Source: Papilionanthe hookeriana x Papilionanthe teres
Taxonomy: Eukaryota; Streptophyta; Magnoliopsida; Asparagales; Orchidaceae
NCBI GenBank assembly: GCA_022702705.1
Contig: CM040434.1
Coordinates: 55,912,953 to 55,976,952, forward strand
Direction of reading: 5' to 3'
DNA length: 64,000 nucleotides
In this document: positions 12,405 to 22,190 of the stretch, one piece after another
Numbering within the stretch: position 1 is the stretch's first letter
How the letters are laid out: each line of letters starts with the position of its first letter
The notes under the pieces: model-generated
Told to the model about the DNA's origin: nothing
Database searches by the model: none
The model's input: only the letters and a program-made list of their open reading frames with translations
Program-made: the position numbers and the translations under genes

Positions 12405-13870
12405 ATGTCGAACGGGCGGTTGCTCCTGAACTTTAGAAATGGCGTAAGCCTTGCACTCGACGAAAAGAGGGTGAAAGATGGAGCGATAATTGAGATTGAC
12501 TCAGACTTCGCACCGGCGGAGCTACACGATATGAGGAAAGTGAGTCGGGTCCCGGTTGACGAGAGGACGCTCGATCCGAGACGGTAATGAAAGTGAGTGG
12601 CCCGAGCCACCAATCCGAGCAGACGAAAAGGAAAACAAACACTGAAGAAGACAAGAAAATCGAATTTGTAGTCGCTACGGCGGAAGGCGAGCTTGTCGGC
12701 GCCGCGCCCACGAAACTCGGGAAGTACGAAGAGCTACTCTCACGACGAACTCGGCGAAGAAATAAAAATCGCCGTATCCGCAAGATGTTAACCAAACTAG
12801 CCGCGGACCGGCGTGACGAGGCTATTCTTCTGCCGGTACATACACTTCGAGGACACCGGTTCACCGGGAACCGAAGAAAGGAGGCCAGCTCCTAGGATAA
12901 CAGAAGAGACCAGGGAATCCTCAAAAAGATCAGAAGAAAGAAGGCTACCACGCCACCAGATAGAACCACCAGTAATGCATAACCTTGTAGCAAGAGCAAC
13001 CCCGGAGGATGTCCCGACGGACATCATCCCCGAGGAGCCGAGGTATGCAGGAGAGCGTGAAGGGATTGAGCCGTATATCCCACAATACGACACTAGGCCC
13101 CACCATTTACAGATTATTTCAGAATACGAGCTAGAAAGAATGCAGAATGTCAAAAAGAAAACTTTTGAATACTTCGAGAGAATCAGAGGCAGGAGGATCA
13201 ATATACTAGAAGGCCTCGAGCTACATACGGACGTGTTCTCGGAATATGAACAACAACAAATCGTGGACTGCATCGAGGATTTGAAAAGAATGGGCCGAGC
13301 GGGCCGCCTGAGAGAAAACACTTACTCGGAACCCGGAGATGGATGCCGGGGAAAGGTAGAATTACAATACAATGTGGATGCTGCTACAACTTCGCGAGAA
13401 GACGGGAAGGGAAACCCACGGGAATACTCGCGTCATGGCCGGAGTGGATCCAATGTCATTAGTCATCGAAAAGGATGGTAAAGAGAATGATAACATGGAG
13501 GGTACTGCCAGCAGATTGCATACCCAACAGTTGCATCATTAACATCTACAAGAAGGGTGAATGCATACCCCCGCACATAGATCACCATGACTTTGTCAGA
13601 CCTTTTTGCACAGTTTCTTTTCTGAACGAGTGTAATATCATGTTCGGATCTGACATCCGGATAGCGAGGATCGGAGTGAGTTCCGAGGGCCGAGTAAAGA
13701 TACCATTACCGGTAGGTTCCGTCATGATGCGAAGGGCAACGGAGCGAGATGTCGCTAAACATTGCATACCGAGAGTACCGGTGAAGTGGATCTCGGTTAC
13801 TTTCGGAAGGATGGACGACGGAAGACACCTTACCACTTCCGGCCGGACCGGAGCTAGAGAGCCTCGCTAG
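12405..13870 (+). CDS. AlkB-like (ALKBH9/10-type) 2OG-Fe(II) oxygenase gene of element 1, frameshifted in this assembly
   Basis: This gene follows integrase, on the same strand. Part 1 (12405 on) is a conserved unknown domain, MSNGRLLLNFRNGVSLALDE, followed by a K/R-rich stretch. Part 2 (12813-13481) holds INILEGLELHTDVFSEYEQQ, the start of the plant ALKBH9/10 catalytic region. Part 3 (13475-13870) holds NIYKKGECIPPHIDHHDF, matching the N-x-Y...H-x-D iron and cosubstrate motif, then FLNECNIMFGSD, IPLPVGSVM and AKHCIP with the second iron His. Plant members of this family remove m6A from RNA. Target RNA, activity and location are inference. Odd point: in the final R-x5-R-type motif the first Arg is Trp here and the second is Gly. 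The frame changes near 13335 and 13420 coincide with CAG-type sites. Confidence 0.85.
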
Positions 13871-14330
13871 GCACCGGAAAATATCACACCTCCAACGTAC
13901 ATCCATACGACACCCTTGCCAAGGATGGCTTGGAAGGTGATGTTATTGACTATGTACCTCACTATTCAGACATGGATTTCTGACAGATACCTTTTTGGAT
14001 GGATCGGCAAAGATCATACATAGTCCATTTTAAGTCTACATGGATTGTATGAGATGTATTCCAGATCGAGTTGTATGATGTATCTTCAACATGATTGGAA
14101 TGAAAGTGACAATGTCATATTTTTGGCCTTCACCTCTTTTGTGCAAGATGACTAAGAAACACCATTAAAGTTAAATGAACTTCGAACAAAGAACAGAAAA
14201 GAAATAAAAAAAAAAGAATAAAAGAAAACTTTCCTTAAAAATCTAAAAATGATGAACACCAAATTCACATGAACAATAAATAAACGATAAAATAGATTTG
14301 AATCGTTAAAGGACAAACAAAATGAACACA
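13871..14330 (+). other. Start of 3' UTR of element 1
   Basis: Non-coding sequence after the AlkB-like gene. It matches 33506-33880 of element 2 closely as far as about 14240 and then diverges, because element 2 is deleted there. It contains a purine-rich run at 14187-14227. No frame is credible. Confidence 0.6.
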
Positions 14331-14610
14331 AATTTCAAATCAAATCTCAATCAAAAATTCAAATTCAATCTTTCCAAATTTCAAATCAAATCTCAAACAA
14401 AAATTCAAATTCAATCTTTCCAGATTCCAAATCAAATCTCACTCAAAAATTCAAATTCAATCTTTCCAGATTCCAAATCAAATCTTAATCAAATTTCAAA
14501 TTCGATCTTTCCAAATTTCAAATCAAATCTCAATCAAATTTCAAATTCAATCTTTCCAAATTTCAAATCCAATCTCAATAAAATTCAAACTCAACCTTCC
14601 AAATCTGAAA
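14331..14610. repeat. Tandem array of about 44-48 bp units in 3' UTR
   Basis: About six units of an A/T/C-rich motif (ATTTCAAATCAAATCTCAAT and variants) follow head to tail, first at about 48-bp and then at about 44-bp spacing. They create a 119-residue N/S/F/Q-rich open frame that is a by-product of the repeat. I do not call it a gene. Confidence 0.85.
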
Positions 14611-14881
14611 TCCAATCCATTCTATTCTCTCCCTTGTCTGGGATGGAAGCGGTTGATTCCATTGACACGGATCGAATCTGATGGCGAGGGATTATATCCA
14701 ATCCAAACCACAAACTTCCGATCAACTCTTTTGAATGGGATATGTAGCATCTACATATTCCCTCTTAATATATTTCCTTCCATGAAAGTCTATTACAACT
14801 TTCATGAAATTCTCGAAACACCAAAATTCCACACTTTTCAAATCAACACTACAAATCTTTGCAAAGTCAATGACTATTCAA

Positions 14882-16660
14882 AATCAAACTTTTGGGGTTG
14901 AGGATTTTACATCCGAAACTGCATTGCTTTAGGATTCTTTCTCTATCGCAATGAAATACATCAAATTCAGACTTTTGGGGTTGAGGATTTTACATCCGAG
15001 ACTGCATTGCTTTAGGATTATTTCCCTATCGCAATGAAATACATCAAAATCAAACTTTTGGGGTTGAGGATTTTACATCCGAAACTGCATTGCTTTAGGA
15101 TTCTCTCCCTATCACAATGAAATACATCAAATTCAGACTTTTGAGGTTGAGGATTTACATCCGAGACTGCATTGCTTTAGGATTCTTTCCCTATTGCAAT
15201 GAAATACATCAAAATCAAACTTTTGGGGTTGAGGATTTTACATCCGAAACTGCATTGCTTTAGGATTCTTTCCTTATCGCAATGAAATACATCAAAATCA
15301 AACTTTTGGGGTTGAGGATTTTACATCCGAAACTACATTGCTTTAGGATTCTCTCCCTATCGCAATGAAATACATCAAAATCAAACTTTTGGGGTTGAGG
15401 ATTTTACATCCGAAACTGCATTGCTTTAAAATTCTCTCCCTATCGCAATGAAATACATCAAATTCGGACTTTTGGGGTTGAGGATTTTACATCGAGACTG
15501 CATTGCTTTAGGATTCTTTCCACTATCGCAATGAAATACATCAAATCAAACTTTTGGGGTTGAGGATTTTACATCGAAACTGCATTACTTTAGGATTCTC
15601 TCCCTATCACAATGAAATACATCAAATTCAGACTTTTGGGGTTGAGGATTTTACATCCGAGACTGCATTGCTTTAGGATTCTCTCCCAATCGCAATGAAA
15701 TACATCAAATTCAGACTTTTGGGGTTGAGGATTTTACATCCGAGACCGCATTGCTTTAGGATTCTCTCCCAATCGCAATGAAATACATCAAATTCAGACT
15801 TTTGGGGTTGAGGATTTTACATCCGAGACCGCATTGCTTTAGGATTCTCTCCCTATCGCAATGAAATACATCAAAATTCAGACGTTTGGGGTTGAGGGTT
15901 TTACATCCGAGACCGCATTGCTTTAGGATTCTTTGCCTATCGCAATGAAATACATCAAAATCAAACTTTTGGGGTTGAGGATTTTACATCCGAAACTGCA
16001 TTGCTTTAGGATTCTTTCCCTATCGCGATGAAATACATCAAAAAATCAAACTTTTGGTGTTGAGGATTTTACATCCGAAACTGCATTGCTTTAGGATTCT
16101 TTCCCTATCGCAATGAAATACATCAAAAAATCAAACTGTTGGGGTTGAGGATTTTACATCCAAGACTGCATTGCTTTAGGATTCCTTCCCTATCGCAATG
16201 AAATACATCAAAATCAAATTCTTGGGGTCGAGGATTTTACATCCGAGACTGCATTGCTTTAGGATCATTTCCCTATCGCAATGAAATACATCAAATTCAG
16301 ACTTTTGGGGTTGAGGATTTTACATCCGAGACCGCATTGCTTTAGGATCATTTCCCTATTGCAATGAAATACATCAAATTCGGACTTTTGGGGTTGAGGA
16401 TTTTACATCCGAGATCGCATTGCTTTAGGATCCTTTCCCTATTGCAATGAAATACATCAAATTCAAACTTTTGGGGTTGAGGATTTTACATCCGAGACTG
16501 CATTGCTTTAGGATCCTTCCCCTATTGTAATGAAATACATCAAAAATCAAATTCTTGAGGTTATGGATTTTACATCCAATGCCGCATTGCTCTGAGATCT
16601 CTCCTCATTGTAATGATTCAATCCAATCAATTCAATTTTCTTTTGAGGTTGAAGATGTTA
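14882..16660. repeat. Tandem array of about 83 bp units (about 22 copies) in 3' UTR
   Basis: Each unit holds TTGGGGTTGAGGATTTTACA, then CTGCATTGCTTTAGGATT, then CGCAATGAAATACATCAAA. Units vary by point changes (GAGACTG, GAGACCG, GAAACTG) and one- or two-base indels, and the last two are degenerate. Tandem arrays in the 3' UTR are a known feature of Tat/Ogre elements and a known source of satellite DNA. Array absent from element 2 because of its deletion. Confidence 0.95.
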
Positions 16661-17019
16661 CATCTAAAACCACAAAATTCCAATTTTCATTTCAAGTTCA
16701 AATCCCTTCAAATTAATCTAAATTGAAACTCAAACTAAAATCTAGGCTCACACATCAAAACTTAAATTGAAACAAAATAAAATCTAAATTGAAATTCCCC
16801 CAGATCATGTGATTTGGGATTCACCTTCTTTTCCTTTCCCCAGCGAGAGTTCAGGAATCTCCAGTCTCGGAGATATACTAGACACTCCCCAGCGGAAACT
16901 CTCCCACTCTGTCCTATGTTTGTCACTTGGACTTTTGTGTTGGTTTTGTTGATCGCTTCGGTCAACACCAATACGCGCGGTGTGCTCCATCAGCTCACCA
17001 CACCTATTGGGTGTCCATT
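16661..17019. other. End of element 1 internal region, with reverse-oriented primer-site-like motifs
   Basis: An A/T/C-rich stretch is followed by about 220 more mixed bases. On the minus strand two copies of a GCTGGGGA motif (plus-strand TCCCCAGCG at about 16837 and 16888) resemble the tRNA-Arg primer site. No clear polypurine tract sits directly before the LTR at 17020, which is unusual. No gene is seen. Confidence 0.4.
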
Positions 17020-19372
17020 TGTTGACCTCATTTTTGATGAGGTCTTCTCTTCTTCTCTTTAGTACTTAGGATCTAGCCTTAGGCTTTTCCTTTGACTATC
17101 TTAGAGGATTAGAATTGGGACCCACCACTTAGAAATTCAAACCACTTCTTAACTCCCTGCAAACTCCACAAACTTGATTGTAGACCCCTAATCACCTAGA
17201 GGGTTGAAATTAAATGTGGAAGTTTAAAGGATGAGTTCCTATAGGACTCTTTAGCCTTAGGACTACCCTGGGTGGCTTGGTTTGGTGAAGGGGCTGATTT
17301 TCACACACACTACACCTATACACTACACTTTCACACACCTCCTAAAACCACACCCATACCTAACTTGACCTCCTGACTCATGTAGGTGATTCGCATGGAT
17401 GGTCCTTAACCCCTAAGCCCTTGGCTAAGAGGGTTAGGAACAACATAGTGGATGCCTCAAATGAGTCCCTTCATGGCTCATGTGGGCTTGATATGGCTTC
17501 ATGGCTCAACCAAAATGATTTCATTCCACTTATATTCACCCAATCTTCAATTTTCCAAATTTTTAATTTTTGACCCCCGGGACCCTTCACCCGCCTAGCC
17601 TACCCAAAACCTTTGAAATTACCCAAATTTTTCAAAATTTCCAAATCACCCAAAATTAACCTTGAAAATTCCCACATTACTCAAATTGATCACCCATACC
17701 CAAAAATACCAAAAATTCCAAAAATACCTCCCAATACCCTCCAAATACCCAAAATACCCCTCTTGACCCAAAAATCAAAAAATTCAGAAAATTCCCAGAA
17801 AATTCCAGAAAATCCCAACTATTCTCAATTTCATTTTATTCAACTACACCATGGGCCAATTTTGTCAATTTACCCTACTTTGGTCAAAACCCCCAATTTG
17901 ACCCATTTTAACCCAAAGTGAACCAAATGTCAAACCAAACCTACCCAATTGACCCAAATTCTGGTCCAATTCAATTCTAAACTTCAATTCAACATTCCCA
18001 ACACCAATCTAGACTAAATCCAAGTTCAATTTGATTGACATTTGGATCCAATTTCACTTTGGGCCTTAAAGCCCGATTTGGACCCATGACCCGAAACCTA
18101 ACCCAAACTCACCCAATTCAACTCCAATTAACCCCAAATCTTTTCTAAACCTTCCTTAACATTCCTACAAGCAAAACCTTAACATGATTTGCCCAAAATT
18201 TATACCCAAACCCCACTCAAATTCAACCCAAAGCTAAAAGGCCCAATTTTGACCTAAACCCAAACCTAACCCAAATGAACCCAAACCCCAAAATCAAAAC
18301 TCAACCAAAGCCAAAACCTCTTTGAAACACTCCCATAAACATTTCCCAACATTTATTTTACATCAATTTCAACCCTAGCCCAACATTGGCCCAAGTTAGC
18401 CCAACTTGACCTATATTGGCCCATTCACCAAAGAAGCCGAGATTCAACCCGATTCGAACCCAAATCACTCCCGATTTTCTTGAGTCACTCATGACACATC
18501 CATGAGCTAAACCCAACATTTGTTTGGCCCAATCCTTCACAAAATTCCCATCCATAAATTTATTTTCAAACCAAAAGCCCACTTTCTTAAACCTTCCTAA
18601 AAGCCCAAATTTCATGCTAAAGCCCATATGACAAATTCTTCTCATTATACCCTTAATTAAAATCATCCCTAAGTTCAAATCAATCATCAAATGATTCCAA
18701 ATCAAGCCATGTGCCAAATCCCATCAAATCACTCCTAAATTACCAAAATTCCTAAAAACCTCTTTCATGAAAGTTGACTTAGCTTTTTCGAAGCCAAAGG
18801 TGAGCCATGAAGCCATGCATGAGCCACATGTGAGCCATGAAAGCTTTGGACACTTCACCATACCCAAAATGGCAAGAAGAGGGGACCCTTTAATGATTCT
18901 CTTAAGAGTGATTAACCACTCCCATGTCTCCCCTAACTCTTGCTTAAGCTTAATTGTACTTGGATTGTGACTTGACCCCACTAATCAAGGCTGATCCAAG
19001 TGACTTTCCCTTCGACCCAAATTGGCCTTCGAGGGTGGACCTAACCCAAAACCAAGGGTTGACCCATTTAGACCCAAAACTAGCCCTTTCCCATTCCACT
19101 TTGATTCGAACCCTTTACACATGTCCATGGCCGATTGATCGCACAAACCTCCAGCCACGACCCACCTGGACACGAGGGTGACCCATGCTGCCGGCCGGCC
19201 GCCACAGGTCGCCGGAAAACACCATGGCCGAGACCTTGGGAGGAGCCGAACTTTGGAATTCCACCTTGCTTGAGCTGCCCCATGCCCGATGGCCACCATG
19301 GTTGTTCTTCCCATGCCCGGAGCAGCTGATCCCAACCCTTGGCCATCCTCGTGAGGCTCTCCAGGCCACCTC

Positions 19373-19380
19373 TATTTAAA
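19373..19380 (+). promoter_or_regulatory. LTR promoter TATA box
   Basis: TATTTAAA lies in a GC-richer setting. It is conserved at the same place in the LTR of element 2 (34116-34123), while sequence around it has drifted. Transcription would start about 30 bases downstream. Confidence 0.55.
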
Positions 19381-21989
19381 CCCGACCCCCTCGCGGCCAT
19401 GAAAAAGAGTTGCACTAAACCTTGCCGAAACTGCGCCAAAATTGCTCCAAACCCTACTCCATACTTAGAGCGATTGATCCCAGGTGTCGATTTGCCTCAA
19501 TCCCCACCGACGGAATCCGATTTCTCGGCGAAATTTCACCCAAAACCGGGACACTTTGCCACGGTGAGCCAATCTTCAAATTGGCTGGTCCTACACCTTC
19601 ACTCTGGACGAGGAGGAGAAGTTTCCCACTGAAAGCCCCATCTCCGGGCCACCCGGTTGTTCCGGACTCCAAGCTTTGTGATCGGTTGTGGTCACTTTCA
19701 TAGCTAGGCGATTCACCGGACCGGGAGACTTCATGCGGAGCTTGCTGGGATCCAATCGAAGGTGACACGACCCTCGGATTGAAGCCACACTTCTGCGAGC
19801 AAAGGTATGAGCTAATTCTTCATCCCGAGCTTACGGAGATTCTCCATTTCAAATGCTTTAATTTCAATGCATGATCACAGTATAGATGTGTTCGTCTCTT
19901 CGAGACAAATCCATAGAAGCACAAGAACACGAAAATCCGTTAAGTATTGAGTGAGATATTAGGGATTTAGTGTGGACGGCTCTCGGGTGAGGACGCTTGG
20001 GGACGATTAACGGATGCCGTTCATTTAATACACGCACGGACTGACGGCCAGGATCGCGCCGGATGAGGAGATGGAACGACACAGCGGGCCCCCGGAGCGC
20101 TGAGTCGGATGGCGGCGTCCGAATCGAGAGCGCCACGCGGCGTTTCGGAGCTACCGAGGTTGACGCGGCGCCGCGTGGATAAATAGAAAATTAGGGTATT
20201 TTCTGATTTATTTAATTCCCTAAACTTCAAAAATCCATAACTTTGTGTAGAAAAATCATAAAAATAAAATAAAAATACCCTCTTTCTCAGTGAACAGAGG
20301 AGAATAATGTGGAAAAGAAATAATTTAATTTCATCAAGTATTTTATTTTTAATAATTTATTTACCCTCTGCATTATTTTAATTCTCCATGCATATAGGAA
20401 ATTCACCATGGCATGAGACCATAGGGCTTTTGAAGCCTCTGAATTTGGGGACATTCCCTGAATTTTCCAAAGTTAGAGGCCATCCCTATCAGAAGTTATT
20501 GATTTTTCAAATTCATGTTGATGTTTTGAGTATTTTAAGTCCAATAATTAGCATGTTGTGAAATAAATTCCAAAAAAATTTGGTGATGTTTATTATGACC
20601 AGAGGACCCTAGGAAAAATAGGTTTTGAATTAATCCACTTGAAATAACCCTAATTGGCTTAAACACCCAAAATAGCTTTCTAATTAATTAGAGCTAATCA
20701 TACATCAAATTGACTTGAAATCAATTCTCCATTGACCTTTAGGATCAGAGGAACCCACCATAAAAATTTGAAGTCAATTGGACTTGGTTAGCCCTACTAA
20801 ATGGGTTGATTAAGCCATTTAGCCAATTTAAATTTCAAAAATTCATAACTTTCAAAATACTTTTCAAAAATTCACCAAATTGGTTTTGGAGCCTCTCGAT
20901 ATCGGGGAATTTAAAAAAATTAAATTTTCAATTTTCTAAAAAAGTTGATTTTTTGGTATTATTTTAATATTTTAATAAATTAAAAATAATAAAAATCATA
21001 AAAATAATAAAATTCATCAAAATGTCACATTTTGAATTTTAATCACTTAGGAGCAAACCCCATATTTTTTTAGGTCTATTTTGTGAGATATTAAATTTTA
21101 AAGCCCTAAGGTAATTTTAAAATTAAAAAATATATTTTTGGCATTTCCACTAAAATAATTCTAATAAATCAAAGAAAAATCAGAAAATTGTAAAAATTGA
21201 TTCTCTGATTTCCTTGATATCAGAGAGATTTTTGAAAAATATAAAATTCATTTTTCAATCTTTATTTTACTTTAAAATTAATTAATACTCCAAAACTTAA
21301 AATAATCATAATAAAAATAATATAATTCAAAAAATCACCAAAATTGGTCCAAGTGGTCCTCTGGTCATTAGAAATGTCCCATAATTTTCTTAAGGACAGA
21401 AACTTTCCTTGGTCATATTATTAAATTTTCCTTGGAAATCCCTATTTTCTACCAAAAATAATTACATAAATAAATTAAATACATAAAAATCACATTTTCT
21501 CCTCTCATGTCTTTATTGGCATATGAGTGAAGTCACATAAAAATTTTAAGTTCATTTAAGCTCAATTTAGTGAGTTATGAAATTATTAAGCTTGAAGGGC
21601 AAAATGGTAATTAAACATTTTAACCCTTAATTTAAACTTTAGGTTTAATAAAATTAAAGAGTAAAATATTTGATCTTAATCTAATTTGGATGATTGAAAT
21701 TTAGATAATTAAAGGGTAGAAACCCACTAAACAATTTGAAAATAATTAAAATAAACCTTAATTAAATAATTGATTAAATTTGGAAGAATAATAAAATTGG
21801 AATTATTAAAATAGGGATATTATTAGGAAGAGATTGGTTCTTTAATTTAAAAATCCCTAAATTAATCATCTCAATAATATTTAATCCCCAATTAAAATGA
21901 TAATTCAAATTTAAGTTTTAAAATGTTAAAGGACTTAATCATTAAAATTAAATTAAAGTTAAATTATCAAACTCTTTTTTAAATTCTCA

Positions 21990-22190
21990 ATTAAATTAAA
22001 ATCAAAAATAAAATTAAATTAAAGATTAAATTAAATTAAATCAAACAAATTAAATTAATTTAAATTAAATTAAATCAAATAAATTAAATTAAATTAAATT
22101 GAACAAATTAAATTAAATTAAATTAAATTAAGTTAAATTAAATTAAATCATATTAAATTAAATTAAATTAAATTAAATTAAAATAAAAAA
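21990..22190. repeat. (AAATT)n stretch in complete LTR
   Basis: Same pentamer stretch as at 900-1100, slightly shorter in its uninterrupted run. Confidence 0.8.

Noticed and set aside
12405..13870. AlkB region as a host gene or retrocopy lying between two elements
   Set aside because: Both elements carry it at the same place with the same spacer and N-terminal domain, inside the LTR-bounded unit.
14322..14681. 119-residue N/S/F/Q-rich open frame
   Set aside because: It is generated by the 44-48 bp tandem repeat and has no coding signal outside it.
14882..16660. Regularly spaced repeats that could be taken for a CRISPR array
   Set aside because: Units are head to tail with no unique spacers, lie in a plant retrotransposon 3' UTR and have no cas genes.
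18985..19788. Several long open frames on both strands in the GC-richer part of the LTR
   Set aside because: They overlap in many frames, are not kept in the LTR of element 2 and match no family; effect of base composition.
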